Assembly: GCA_034520625.1 (NCBI GenBank) | Contig: JAXHNI010000008.1 | Coordinates: 434,001 to 498,000 of the forward strand | Direction of reading: 5' to 3' | From: JAANXG01 sp034520625 | GTDB lineage: Bacteria > Pseudomonadota > Gammaproteobacteria > Arenicellales > JAANXG01 | DNA: 64,000 nt | Part shown: piece after piece, positions 1 to 9,113 of the stretch | Layout: every line of letters starts with the position of its first letter | How positions within the stretch are numbered: the stretch's first letter is position 1 | Position numbers and translations under genes: made by a program | Notes under the pieces: generated by a model | What the model was told of the DNA's origin: nothing | Database searches by the model: none | Seen by the model: only the letters and a program-made list of their open reading frames with translations

Positions 1-534
1 GTCCCGATTGCGCTTGGGGTCGGCGTCGTAGATGCCGTCCACCTGGGTGGCCTTCAGCAGAACGTCCGCTTCGGTCTCCACCGCCCGCAGGCTCGCCGCC
101 GTGTCCGTGGTGAAAAACGGGTTGCCGGTGCCGGCGGCGAAAATCACGATCCGCCCCTTTTGAAGATGCTTGATGGCTCGTTCACGGACGTAGGGCGCAG
201 TCACCGGCGATATCGGAATCGCCGACTGGACCCGGGCCTCGATGCCGGATTTCTGCAGCGCCTGCTGGATGGCGATCGCGTTGATCACCGTGGCCAGCAT
301 GCCCATGTAGTCCGCGGCCGCGCGCTCGATGCCCGATTCCTCGGCCCGCACGCCGCGGAAAAAGTTGCCGCCGCCTATGACAATGCCGATTTCAACGTGG
401 AGAGCCGCTACGGACGCGATCTCCCGGCACACGTGGTCCAGGGTTGCCGTATCGATACCGAAGCCCTGGTCGCCGCTCAACGCCTCGCCGCTGAGTTTCA
501 GCAGCACCCGGCGGAAAACGGGCTCCGGGGCCAA
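1..534 (-). CDS. pyrH: Uridylate kinase (UMP kinase), 3'-truncated by window edge
   Basis: Phosphorylates UMP to UDP in pyrimidine nucleotide synthesis. The visible 178 codons begin with TTG directly after the tsf stop and read LAPEPVFRRVLLKLSGEAL, the glycine-rich amino-acid-kinase start, then IGGGNFFRG, the YMGMLATVINA helix and KATQVDGIYDADPKRN near the edge, all standard for bacterial PyrH. Members are about 240 residues, so about 60 C-terminal residues lie outside the window. The TTG start is chosen because no ATG lies upstream of the LLKLSGE motif and it abuts tsf, implying translational coupling. It is the last gene of the rpsB-tsf-pyrH operon visible here. Confidence 0.93.
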   Translation of the reverse strand, partial: MAPEPVFRRVLLKLSGEALSGDQGFGIDTATLDHVCREIASVAALHVEIGIVIGGGNFFRGVRAEESGIERAAADYMGMLATVINAIAIQQALQKSGIEARVQSAIPISPVTAPYVRERAIKHLQKGRIVIFAAGTGNPFFTTDTAASLRAVETEADVLLKATQVDGIYDADPKRNRD

Positions 535-1422
535 CTACTCGCCCTGGGCCTGGGCCATCACTTCCGAGACGAAGTCATCCTCGCGCTTCTCGATCCCCTG
601 CCCCACCTCCAGGCGGTGAAAGGCCAGCACCCGGGCCTGTTCGGCCTTCAGGAGCTTGGCCACGGTCTGGTCGGGGTCCTTGACATAGGGCTGGCCGAGC
701 AGCGTGATCTCGTTGAGGTATTTCTGCAGCCGGCCCTGGACCATCTTTTCCACGATATTGTCCGGCTTGCCGCTTTCCCGGGCCTGGGCGGCGAAAATCT
801 CCTTCTCCGCGTCGAGAGTCTCCTGGGGAACCTCGTCGGGCTCGATGAACTGCGGCTGGCTGGCGGCGATATGCATCGCCAGGTCCTTGCCCAGGTCATC
901 GCGACCGCCTTCCACCGCCACCAGCACGCCGATGCGCGTGCCATGTGTATAGGCCCCGATCCGGGCGCCGTCCGGCGCATCCAGGATCTGGAAGCGGCGC
1001 ACGGAAATCTTCTCGCCGATCTTGTTGATGAGATCGACGCGAGCCTCCTCGACGGTCTGGCCGCCCCCGGACAGCTTCAGGCCCGACAACGCCTCGACAT
1101 CCGCCGGCTGCGCCTCGAGCACGGTCGCCGCCACGGCCCGCGCAAATGCCTGGAAGTTGTCGTCCTTGGCGACGAAGTCCGTCTCGCAGTTGACTTCCAC
1201 CAGGACGCCCGTGGCCCCATCGCCGCCCAGCGCCGACAGTACGACGCCCTCCGCGGCAATCCGCCCGGCCTTCTTATCCGCTTTGGCGGCGCCTTTCTTT
1301 CTCAATGCCTCGATCGCGGCGTCCATATCGCCGTCCGCCTCGGTCAATGCATTCTTGCATTCCATCATGCCCGCGCCGGTCCGATCGCGGAGCTCTTTAA
1401 CCATGCTGGCTGTTATGGCCAT
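535..1422 (-). CDS. tsf: Translation elongation factor Ts
   Basis: Guanine nucleotide exchange factor that recycles EF-Tu-GDP in the cytoplasm. The 295-residue product has the N-terminal UBA-like segment (ITASMVKELRDRTGAGMMEC) and the signature LVEVNCETDFVAKDDNF near residues 75-90 that contacts EF-Tu, followed by the duplicated core subdomains. Length matches the family (about 290). It lies 25 bp downstream of rpsB and directly upstream of pyrH, the standard bacterial order, so it is probably cotranscribed with rpsB. Confidence 0.97.
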   Translation of the reverse strand: MAITASMVKELRDRTGAGMMECKNALTEADGDMDAAIEALRKKGAAKADKKAGRIAAEGVVLSALGGDGATGVLVEVNCETDFVAKDDNFQAFARAVAATVLEAQPADVEALSGLKLSGGGQTVEEARVDLINKIGEKISVRRFQILDAPDGARIGAYTHGTRIGVLVAVEGGRDDLGKDLAMHIAASQPQFIEPDEVPQETLDAEKEIFAAQARESGKPDNIVEKMVQGRLQKYLNEITLLGQPYVKDPDQTVAKLLKAEQARVLAFHRLEVGQGIEKREDDFVSEVMAQAQGE

Positions 1423-1447
1423 GACTCTTCAATGCCTCTGCGCGCTG

Positions 1448-2653
1448 TTAACCACTGGTAAGTTTCCTGGCCTGCTCGACCCATTCCTCGCGCTGAATGC
1501 GCCCCTTCAGGGCCAGTTGTTCGTCGACCTTCTCGACGTCCGCGTCCGTCCACGCGGCCACCTGGGCCACGGTCGTCACGCCGATACCGGCCAGCTTGGC
1601 GGAGATTACCGGCCCCACCCCGTTGATCCGGCTCAGCTCGTCCGGGGCCGCGCCCTCGTCGCCGGCGGGCGCCCCGGACGCCGGCGCCTCAACGGACGCG
1701 GCGGCCGGCTGTTCCACCGGCTGTTCCACCGGCTGCTCCACCGGCTGCTCCACCGGCTGCTCCACCGGCTGCTCCACCGGCTGCTCGGCAACGGCCTCGG
1801 CCGGCTTGTCCGCCGCCGCCGGCGCCGCAGCCTTGCCGGCAGGTTTCTTAGCGGCAGTCTTCGCAGTGGTCCTGGGCTTGCGCGGCGTGGTATCCACGGG
1901 CACGACCTCGCCCTGCTCGTTCACCTCGACGTAGTCTTCCTCGCCGAACTGCTCCGGCATGGCGGCCTTCCCGGCTTCCCGGCCCTCGATGATGGCATCG
2001 GCGACGGCATTGACGTACAGCTTGATGGCGCGGATGGCATCGTCGTTCCCTGGAATGATGTAGTCGATCCCGTCGGTGTTGCAGTTGGTGTCCACCACCG
2101 CCACCACCGGAATCCCGAGCTTGCGGGCCTCGGACACGGCGATGTACTCCTGCTTGACGTCGATGATGAACATCGCGTCGGGGAGCCCGCCCATATCCTT
2201 GATCCCCGCCAGGGAGCGGTTCAGCTTTTCATACTCCCGGTGCAGCTCCAGGGCCTCTTTCTTGTTCACCGCGTACAGGCTGCCGTCGGCGATCTGCGCC
2301 TCCAGGTCCTTGAGCCGGTCGATGGAGTTCTTGACGGTCTTGAAATTGGTCATCATGCCGCCCAGCCAGCGGTGCGTCACGTAGGGGGATCCGCAGCGCT
2401 GGGCCGCTTCCTCCATGTGCTTGCTGGCAGCCCGCTTGGTGCCGACGAACAGAATCTTCCCCCGGTTCGAAGCCATTTTCCCGAGGAAATTCATGGCCTC
2501 CTCGAACAGGGGCAGGGTCTGTTCCAGGTTGATGATATGAATCTTGTTGCGCTCCCCGAAAATATAGGGGCGCATCTTGGGGGACCAGTAGCGGGTCTGA
2601 TGGCCGAAATGGACGCCGGCCTCCAGCATCTGCCGCATGGTGACTTGAGACAT
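1448..2653 (-). CDS. rpsB: 30S ribosomal protein S2 with C-terminal HhH extension
   Basis: Small-subunit protein S2, needed for assembly of the 30S neck region and S1 binding. Residues 1 to about 240 are ordinary S2 (MSQVTMRQMLEAGVHFGHQT; FVGTKRAASKHMEEAAQRCG). The product then continues to 401 residues, about 160 beyond a usual S2: an Ala/Lys/Pro linker, six perfect EQPV tetrapeptides plus a partial one, and a C-terminal helix-hairpin-helix module (ELSRINGVGPVISAKLAGIG followed by VTTVAQVAAWTDADVEKV). The start is the ATG at 2653; an in-frame extension further upstream has no S2 similarity. Similar HhH modules are known appended to ribosomal proteins in some proteobacteria; the function here is not known. 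Confidence 0.95.
   Translation of the reverse strand: MSQVTMRQMLEAGVHFGHQTRYWSPKMRPYIFGERNKIHIINLEQTLPLFEEAMNFLGKMASNRGKILFVGTKRAASKHMEEAAQRCGSPYVTHRWLGGMMTNFKTVKNSIDRLKDLEAQIADGSLYAVNKKEALELHREYEKLNRSLAGIKDMGGLPDAMFIIDVKQEYIAVSEARKLGIPVVAVVDTNCNTDGIDYIIPGNDDAIRAIKLYVNAVADAIIEGREAGKAAMPEQFGEEDYVEVNEQGEVVPVDTTPRKPRTTAKTAAKKPAGKAAAPAAADKPAEAVAEQPVEQPVEQPVEQPVEQPVEQPVEQPAAASVEAPASGAPAGDEGAAPDELSRINGVGPVISAKLAGIGVTTVAQVAAWTDADVEKVDEQLALKGRIQREEWVEQARKLTSG
1707..1788. repeat. 12-bp tandem repeat in rpsB (EQPV units)
   Basis: Six full copies of a 12-bp unit (GGCTGYTCCACC on the plus strand) plus a partial seventh, encoding the EQPV tetrapeptide run in the linker between S2 and the HhH module. Four units are identical, so slippage could change linker length in frame. 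Confidence 0.9.
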
Positions 2654-3027
2654 GATCGATTTTCTCCGTTTCGGGTTAATACAAACCACGAGACCGGACG
2701 ACCGTCGATCCACCACTGGTGGTGGACACCCGGACAGCCGCCGAAATTCGGCCCGTGAGCGGATTTTGGGGCACTCGGTTTCCCGCCGCGATGACGCTGC
2801 GGAACCGCTTGTGCTCCCTTGGTGCAACACTCGAATGGCGGGTCCGCGGGGGGACCCTCAATGGCGCGCGTTTATATCACAACGGCCCGGGTGCCGCAAT
2901 GTGCATGCGGAGACTGGAAACGGCACTGACCCGCACAACAGTAACCGCATTCAACCCGAGTCCGCCCACCTTGGCGAGCTCCACTCGCAGGCCGTGAACC
3001 GGATTGGGAACCCGCCCCAGGGAGTGG

Positions 3028-3137
3028 GGCCGGTGCTGGGGGCCGTCTCCCAGGGCTCTCGAAAACAGGGATGTTTGAGCGAGAGCGTACACGGATGTAT
3101 TCACAGCGGCCCTGGGGGACGGCCCCCAGCACCGGCC
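3028..3137 (+). repeat. Covarying hairpin element, copy 1
   Basis: Left arm 3028-3056 and right arm 3109-3137 are complementary at 28 of 29 positions, the exception being a G-T pair. They enclose a 52-nt core (3057-3108) with the family motifs CGAAAACAGGGATGTTTGAG and GTACACGGATGTATTCACAG. It sits in the 640-bp gap between the divergent rpsB and map genes (2654-3293), which holds no other feature I can support. Four further copies occur in the window. Confidence 0.9.
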
Positions 3138-3293
3138 TTATCGACCATGCGGCTATCCAAATCGAACTGATGCCGGCAGCAGCCTGGCGGGACAGAATGG
3201 GCCCCGGATGGTGTAGGATTCGTCTCTCAGCCAACGACGCCCCCGGCGTCATTCGACAGACCCGACAGCAGCAACACCGAATCCGCCCGCAAT

Positions 3294-4049
3294 ATGGCCA
3301 TCACCATCAAGAACTCCCAGGAAATCGAGAAAATGCGCGTCGCCGGACGGCTGGCGGCGCAGGTTCTCACCATGATCGAGCCCCACGTCCGGCCCGGGAT
3401 CACCACCGCCGAGCTGGACGCCGTCTGCCACCGCTATATCGTGGATGAGCTGGATGCCGTGCCCGCACCCTTGAACTACCGGGGCTTTCCGAAATCCGTG
3501 TGCACGTCCGTCAACCACGTGGTGTGCCACGGCATCCCGGGCAACAAGAAGCTGAAGGCCGGCGATATCATCAACATCGACATCACGGTGATCAAGGACG
3601 GGTTTCACGGCGACACCAGCCGGATGTTCTACGCGGGCGAGCCTTCGATTCTCGCCGACCGGCTCTGCCGCGTCACCCGGGAATGCATGCTCAAGGGGAT
3701 CGAGATCGTCAAGCCGGGCACCCAGCTCGGCGACATCGGGCACATCATCCAGGGCCATGCCGAGGAGCACAACTTCTCGGTGGTCCGGGAGTATTGCGGG
3801 CACGGCATCGGCCGGGAATTTCACGAGGACCCCCAGGTGCTGCACTACGGCCGCCCCGGCACCGGCGTGGCGCTGGAACAGGGGATGACCTTCACCATCG
3901 AGCCCATGATCAACGCCGGGGCCAGGGAAACCCGGGTGCTGAACGACCAGTGGACCGTCGTCACCCGCGATCACAGCCTGTCGGCGCAATGGGAGCATAC
4001 GATTCTCGTGACCGGGGACGGCCACGAGATCCTCACCGTGGACCGCTGA
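3294..4049 (+). CDS. map: Methionine aminopeptidase type I
   Basis: Removes the initiator methionine from nascent proteins. The 251-residue product is a type Ia enzyme without N-terminal zinc finger. Visible landmarks are NHVVCHGIP, the two metal-binding Asp in INIDITVIKDGFHGDTSRMF, the His in GHGIGREFHEDPQ, the Glu in FTIEPMIN and the final Glu in QWEHTILVT, so all five metal ligands are present. It is divergent from rpsB and lies 13 bp before glnD, the usual map-glnD arrangement. Confidence 0.97.
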   Translation: MAITIKNSQEIEKMRVAGRLAAQVLTMIEPHVRPGITTAELDAVCHRYIVDELDAVPAPLNYRGFPKSVCTSVNHVVCHGIPGNKKLKAGDIINIDITVIKDGFHGDTSRMFYAGEPSILADRLCRVTRECMLKGIEIVKPGTQLGDIGHIIQGHAEEHNFSVVREYCGHGIGREFHEDPQVLHYGRPGTGVALEQGMTFTIEPMINAGARETRVLNDQWTVVTRDHSLSAQWEHTILVTGDGHEILTVDR

Positions 4050-4062
4050 TTCGCCGTCGCAC

Positions 4063-6744
4063 GTGTACTTCCCGAAATCCAGACTGTTCGACCGCCGGGA
4101 CTTCGAGAACCGCCTCGAGCGTTCGGAGGACCATATCGCCCTGTTCCGCGAAGCCATCCAGGCGGGCCGGGACGTGCTCCGTCAGCAGCACGAGTCCGGT
4201 GCCTCGGCCCCCATCATCGTGGCGCACCATGCCTGGCTGATCGACCGCATTCTCCACTACGCGTGGCGGATCCACGCCGGCGTTCTCAGCGATACGCCGA
4301 TTGCCCTGGTTGCCGTCGGGGGCTACGGCCGCTGCGAGCTGCATCCGTATTCCGACATCGATCTCATGGTTCTGCTGTCGCGCGACGACTACAAGCGGGT
4401 CCAGGGTTTCGTGGAAACGTTCCTGAGCTTTCTCTGGGACATCGGGCTGGAAGTCGGGCACAGCGTCCGTTCACTGGAAGACTGCGTGCAGGCGGCGAAG
4501 CGGGATATCACGGTCGCCACCAATGTCATGGAATCGCGGCACCTGGAGGGCGACCGGGACCTGGTCGAGGCCATGCAGGCCCGGACCGGGTCGGGGCGGA
4601 TATGGAAGCCCACGGATTTCTTCAGGGCCAAGCTGGAGGAGCAGCAGGCGCGCCATCTCAAATACGACGACAGCGCCTACGACCTGGAGCCCAACATCAA
4701 GGAAGGGCCCGGCGGCCTGCGGGACCTGCAGACGGTGGTCTGGGTGCTGAAGCGGCGCTACGGCATCACCGAGCTGAAGCAGCTCATCGACAACCATTAC
4801 CTCACCGACGGCGAATACCGCCAGCTCATCCGCGGCCGGAACTTCCTCTGGAAGCTGCGCATCGGGCTGCACTACACCGCGGGACGCTGCGAGGACCGGC
4901 TGCTGTTCGATCACCAGCGGGTACTGGCGGACGAATTCGGCTACCGGGACAACGCCAATCATCTGGCCGTGGAGCAGCTGATGAAGCGCTACTACCGCAC
5001 GGTCAAGGATCTGCGGCTGCTCAACGAGATCCTGCTGCAGCACTACGAGGAGGAGAACAGCTCCCGGCGGGCATCCAGGGTCAGGCATATCAACGAGCGC
5101 TTCCAGTCCTACGGCGGCTACCTGGAGACGCGCCATGACGACACCTTTGAGACCCACCCTTCCGCCCTGCTGGAGCTGTTCCTGCTGCTCCAGCAGCACG
5201 AAAACCTGAAAGGGGTGCGGGCGAGCACTATCCGGCAGCTGCGCGCCAGTCTGTACCTGATCGACAACGAGTTCCGCAACGATCCGCACTGCAAGGACCT
5301 GTTCATGCAGATCATGAAGCAGCCGTCCGGCCTCACCCACGCCCTCAGGCGCATGAATGCCTACGGCGTGCTCGGCAGCTATATCCCCGTGTTCGGCGGC
5401 ATCGTCGGCCAGATGCAGCACGACCTGTTCCACGTCTACACCGTGGACGCGCATTCCCTGTTCGTGGTCCGCAACCTGCGCCGCTTCGCCATCGACAAAC
5501 ACGCCGACGAGTTTCCCCTGGCCAACCGCATCATGGCCCATATCGACAAGCCGGAGCGGCTCTACCTGGCGGGCCTGTTTCACGATATCGCCAAGGGCCG
5601 GGGCGGCGACCATTCCGTGCTGGGGGAAAAGGACGCCGTGCAATTCTGCCAGCGCCACGACATGAGCGACTACGACGCCCGCTTCGTCGGCTGGCTGGTC
5701 CGCCACCACCTGATGATGTCCTACACCGCCCAGCGCAAGGACATCACCGACGCGGACGTGATCCGGGAGTTCGCGGAAAGCGTCGGCGACCAGGACCACC
5801 TCAACAACCTGTACCTGCTGACCATTGCCGACATCCGCGGCACCAGCCCCCACGTGTGGAATGCCTGGAAAGGCCGTCTGCTGGAGGACCTGTACCACGC
5901 CGCCACCCGCTCCATACGACACGGCCTGAGCGTACCCCAGGACACGGCCGAGCGGGTGACGGACATCCGCGAGGCGGTCCGGTCCCAGATCGGGGAGCGC
6001 GTCGTCAGCGCCGCGCAGCTCGCGTCATTCTGGGACGCGCTGCCCTCGGACTACTTTCTCCGGTACTCCGCAGACGACCTCGCCTGGCACCTGGAATCCA
6101 TAGCCGCCAGCCGGGCCATCGACCTGCCCCTGGTGGCGGTGCGCTTTCGGCCCCGGCTGGACGCCCTGGTTTTCCTCATCTATGCGCCGGAGTCCGAGCA
6201 GTTGCTGAGCCTGGTGACAAAGGGGTTCGAGCGCATGAACCTGAACATCGCCGACGCCAAGATCCACGCCACCAGCGCGGGGTTTGCCCTGTATACCTTC
6301 GTGGCGCTGGAGGAAGGCCTGTCGGACGGGATGGACAAGACCCACATCGAGCATCTCCAGTCACAGCTCCGGCAGCGGATCATCCGCGACCCGGATCCGG
6401 ACTTCGAGAAGGTCCACCGCCTGCCGCGCAAGCTCAAACATTTCAACATCCAGACCCACGTGGATTTTTCCCAGACGGCCCATCACACGGTGATGGAGGT
6501 GGTGGCCCTGGACCAGCCCGGACTGCTGCACCGGGTATCGCGGTGCCTGCTCCAGTGCAAGGTGCATCTGCTCACCGCCAAGATCGCCACCTTCGGCGAG
6601 CGGGTCGAGGACGTGTTTTTCATCACGGACCGCGACGGCAACCCGGTGACGGACGCGGAACAGCTGGCATGCCTGCGGGACAGTATACTGCAGACACTGA
6701 AAGTGCCCGGGACGGAGGAATCGAGCAGAGCGGCGAATGCCTGA
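4063..6744 (+). CDS. glnD: Bifunctional PII uridylyltransferase/uridylyl-removing enzyme
   Basis: Nitrogen sensor that uridylylates or deuridylylates PII according to glutamine level. The 893-residue product starts with GTG. Order of domains: nucleotidyltransferase with GGYGRCELHPYSDIDLMVL (about residues 86-104, G-G...DxD), the GlnD UR-UTase region (LEPNIKEGPGGLRDLQTV), an HD phosphohydrolase (LAGLFHDIAKGRGGDHS, about residues 503-520), and two C-terminal ACT domains (LSLVTKGFERMNLNIADAKI; VALDQPGLLHRVSRCLLQ). All catalytic motifs are intact. Its expected target, a PII protein with Tyr51, is encoded at 35.2-35.5 kb. Confidence 0.97.
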   Translation: MYFPKSRLFDRRDFENRLERSEDHIALFREAIQAGRDVLRQQHESGASAPIIVAHHAWLIDRILHYAWRIHAGVLSDTPIALVAVGGYGRCELHPYSDIDLMVLLSRDDYKRVQGFVETFLSFLWDIGLEVGHSVRSLEDCVQAAKRDITVATNVMESRHLEGDRDLVEAMQARTGSGRIWKPTDFFRAKLEEQQARHLKYDDSAYDLEPNIKEGPGGLRDLQTVVWVLKRRYGITELKQLIDNHYLTDGEYRQLIRGRNFLWKLRIGLHYTAGRCEDRLLFDHQRVLADEFGYRDNANHLAVEQLMKRYYRTVKDLRLLNEILLQHYEEENSSRRASRVRHINERFQSYGGYLETRHDDTFETHPSALLELFLLLQQHENLKGVRASTIRQLRASLYLIDNEFRNDPHCKDLFMQIMKQPSGLTHALRRMNAYGVLGSYIPVFGGIVGQMQHDLFHVYTVDAHSLFVVRNLRRFAIDKHADEFPLANRIMAHIDKPERLYLAGLFHDIAKGRGGDHSVLGEKDAVQFCQRHDMSDYDARFVGWLVRHHLMMSYTAQRKDITDADVIREFAESVGDQDHLNNLYLLTIADIRGTSPHVWNAWKGRLLEDLYHAATRSIRHGLSVPQDTAERVTDIREAVRSQIGERVVSAAQLASFWDALPSDYFLRYSADDLAWHLESIAASRAIDLPLVAVRFRPRLDALVFLIYAPESEQLLSLVTKGFERMNLNIADAKIHATSAGFALYTFVALEEGLSDGMDKTHIEHLQSQLRQRIIRDPDPDFEKVHRLPRKLKHFNIQTHVDFSQTAHHTVMEVVALDQPGLLHRVSRCLLQCKVHLLTAKIATFGERVEDVFFITDRDGNPVTDAEQLACLRDSILQTLKVPGTEESSRAANA

Positions 6745-6876
6745 GGTGTCGCAGCGACGGGCCGCAGCCCGCGACGATTCGGAACAATGTTTGTCAACGT
6801 TCAACCCGCCGGTAGCATTGCAATATTCAGCGATCCACGGATCGTGGTTCGATTTGAGTACCGGTGCCAGAGAATG

Positions 6877-6986
6877 GGCCAGTGCCGGGGACCGTCCCCC
6901 AGGGCCGCTGTGAATACATCCCTGTACGCTCTCGCTCAAACATCCCTGTTTTCGAGAGCCCTGGGGGACGGTCCCCGGCACTGGCC
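6877..6986 (-). repeat. Covarying hairpin element, copy 2 (inverted)
   Basis: Arms 6877-6905 and 6958-6986 are perfectly complementary over 29 bp. The 52-nt core 6906-6957 matches copy 1 on the opposite strand (GGATGT twice, CGAAAACAGGGATGTTTGAG). It lies in the glnD-dapD gap (6745-7142). Its arms differ from those of copies 1, 3, 4 and 5 at several positions but still pair fully. Confidence 0.92.
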
Positions 6987-7061
6987 ACCACGATTATATG
7001 GCTTCTGAAATCGTGCCCCTGGCCGCAGGGCGCTGAATAGAGCAATTTCTGAGGCGGGTTA

Positions 7062-7100
7062 CACTAGGGAAACTCTGAATTGATCAGAGTTTCCCTAGTG
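7062..7100. repeat. Perfect 17-bp inverted repeat upstream of dapD
   Basis: The 17-mer CACTAGGGAAACTCTGA (7062-7078) and its exact reverse complement (7084-7100) are separated by five bases, ATTGA, ending 42 bp before the dapD ATG. There is no U-run after the stem, so it is not a classic intrinsic terminator. It could be a leader hairpin, an operator, or a remnant made from the two ends of an insertion sequence. Confidence 0.85.
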
Positions 7101-7142
7101 CGACACACCGGATAACAAGCAAGAAGGAGTAAAACCACACCA

Positions 7143-7964
7143 ATGTCCGACATGATCCAGACCATCGAAAGCGCCTTCGAGAACCGTGCCGAGTTGCGCC
7201 CGGACAACGTACCGTCGGAGTTGCGGGAGGCGGTTGCCGGGGCCATCGAACAGTTGAACACCGGCACCAGCCGGGTGGCGTACAAGGCAGACGGCGAGTG
7301 GCACGTCAATGAATGGCTGAAGAAGGCCGTGCTGCTGTCCTTCCGCATCCAGGACAACCGGGTCATCGAAGGCGGCTTCACCCGCTACTTCGACAAGGTG
7401 CCCCTCAAGCTCGGGGAATACGATGACCGGCGCTTCCGGGAGGGGGGGTTCCGGGTGGTGCCGCCGGCGACGGTCCGCGAGGGGGCGTACATCGCCCGCA
7501 ACGTGGTGCTGATGCCGAGCTACGTCAACATCGGCGCCTACGTCGGCGAGGGCACCATGGTGGATACCTGGGCCACCGTCGGTTCCTGCGCCCAGATCGG
7601 ACACAACGTGCACCTGTCCGGCGGGGTCGGCATCGGCGGCGTCCTGGAGCCGCTCCAGGCGACCCCCACCATCATCGAGGACGACTGCTTCATCGGCGCC
7701 CGCAGTGAAGTGGTCGAAGGCGTGATCGTCGGCGAGGGCTCGGTCATCTCCATGGGGGTCTTTCTGGGCCAGAGCACCCGCATCCTCGACCGCGAAACCG
7801 GCGAGATCCATCACGGCCGGGTGCCCCCCGGATCGGTGGTGGTGTCCGGCTCCCTGCCCGCCAGGGACGGCAGCCACAGCCTCTATTGCGCGGTAATCGT
7901 GAAAAAAGTCGATGCCAAAACCCGCGCCAAGGTGGGGATCAACGAACTGCTGAGAACCACATAG
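7143..7964 (+). CDS. dapD: Tetrahydrodipicolinate N-succinyltransferase
   Basis: Converts tetrahydrodipicolinate and succinyl-CoA to N-succinyl-2-amino-6-oxopimelate in lysine/meso-DAP synthesis. The 273-residue product has the DapD N-terminal helical domain (FENRAELRPDNVPSELREAV), then hexapeptide repeats of the left-handed beta helix (VNIGAYVGEGTMVDTWATVG, AQIGHNVHLSGGVGIGGVLE, DDCFIGARSEVVEGVIVGEG). An AAGGAG ribosome site precedes the ATG. dapE follows after 12 bp, so two steps of the succinylase branch form one unit. Confidence 0.97.
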   Translation: MSDMIQTIESAFENRAELRPDNVPSELREAVAGAIEQLNTGTSRVAYKADGEWHVNEWLKKAVLLSFRIQDNRVIEGGFTRYFDKVPLKLGEYDDRRFREGGFRVVPPATVREGAYIARNVVLMPSYVNIGAYVGEGTMVDTWATVGSCAQIGHNVHLSGGVGIGGVLEPLQATPTIIEDDCFIGARSEVVEGVIVGEGSVISMGVFLGQSTRILDRETGEIHHGRVPPGSVVVSGSLPARDGSHSLYCAVIVKKVDAKTRAKVGINELLRTT

Positions 7965-7976
7965 GGCCGGCCGTCG

Positions 7977-9107
7977 ATGGACGACACCCTGTCGCTGGCC
8001 CGGACCCTGATCCGCAAGCCTTCGGCCACCCCCGACGACGCCGGATGCCAGGAGATCCTCGGGGAACGCCTGGCGTCGCTGGGTTTCACCGTCGAGTCCA
8101 TGCCGTTCGGACAAGTGTCGAACCTCTGGGCCCGGCTGGGCGATGATGCGCCCCTGGTGGTGTTCGCCGGTCACACGGACGTGGTGCCGACCGGACCGCT
8201 GGCATCCTGGGCGTTCGATCCGTTCGCCGCAACCATCGACGACGGCATGCTCTACGGCCGCGGCGCGGTGGACATGAAGTCCTCCCTGGCCGCCTTCGTC
8301 ACCGGCATCGAGAGCTTCCTGTCGGAATCCGAGGGATTCCAGGGCTCCATCGGGGTGCTCATCACCTCCGACGAGGAAGGCCCCGCCGTGGACGGCACCG
8401 TCCGGGTCGTCGAAACGCTGAGCGGGCGCGGCGAGCACATCGACTACTGCGTCGTCGGCGAGCCCAGCTCCAGCGAGACGCTCGGTGACACCATCAAGAA
8501 CGGACGGCGGGGCTCGCTGAGCGGCTCGTTGACCGTTCACGGCGTTCAGGGACACGTGGCCTACCCCGATACCGCCGACAATCCGGTACACCGCTTCGGT
8601 CCGGCGCTCCACGAGCTCGGTGAAACCATCTGGGACGAGGGCAACGATCACTTTCCCCCCACGACGTTCCAAATCTCCAGCATCCATGCCGGCACCGGCG
8701 ACGCCAACAATGTCATCCCCGGGGAGCTGCGCGTCGAGTTCAACCTGCGGTTCGGCACCGCCAGCACGCCCGAGAGCCTGAAGGCCAGGATCGAGTCCGT
8801 GCTGCGCAGCCATTCCCTGCGTTATGATCTGCAATGGCGGCTGTCCGGCGAACCATTCCTCACGGCGGAGGGCCGACTGATCGACGCCGTCCAGCGGGCA
8901 GCGGATGAAAGCCTGGGAATCACGCCGGCGCTGTCGACCGCAGGGGGTACGTCCGACGGTCGGTTTATCGCTCCCGTCGGGGCGCAGGTGGTGGAGCTTG
9001 GACCGGTGAACGCCACCATACATAAAATTAACGAGTGCATCGATATCGGGGATCCCGATCGCCTGAGCCGTGTGTACTGGCGGATATTGAATCATCTACT
9101 ACGATAA
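7977..9107 (+). CDS. dapE: Succinyl-diaminopimelate desuccinylase
   Basis: Zn-dependent M20 amidohydrolase that releases LL-diaminopimelate from its N-succinyl form. In 376 residues the metal and catalytic motifs are clear: FAGHTDVVPTG (His, Asp), YGRGAVDMKSSLAAFV (bridging Asp), TSDEEGPAVDGT (catalytic Glu pair) and ATIHKINECIDIGD (C-terminal His). Length is typical (about 375). It follows dapD at 12 bp and precedes the PP2C gene by 6 bp, so the four genes dapD-dapE-PP2C-FHA probably share a transcript. Confidence 0.97.
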   Translation: MDDTLSLARTLIRKPSATPDDAGCQEILGERLASLGFTVESMPFGQVSNLWARLGDDAPLVVFAGHTDVVPTGPLASWAFDPFAATIDDGMLYGRGAVDMKSSLAAFVTGIESFLSESEGFQGSIGVLITSDEEGPAVDGTVRVVETLSGRGEHIDYCVVGEPSSSETLGDTIKNGRRGSLSGSLTVHGVQGHVAYPDTADNPVHRFGPALHELGETIWDEGNDHFPPTTFQISSIHAGTGDANNVIPGELRVEFNLRFGTASTPESLKARIESVLRSHSLRYDLQWRLSGEPFLTAEGRLIDAVQRAADESLGITPALSTAGGTSDGRFIAPVGAQVVELGPVNATIHKINECIDIGDPDRLSRVYWRILNHLLR

Positions 9108-9113
9108 GACGGC

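Noticed and set aside
1022..2758. 578-codon rightward ORF over rpsB
   Set aside because: Shadow of rpsB; composition dominated by Arg, Leu, His and Gly, with no domain.
7062..7100. An intact insertion sequence or MITE before dapD
   Set aside because: Only 39 bp, no internal sequence, no visible target duplication and no second copy in the window.
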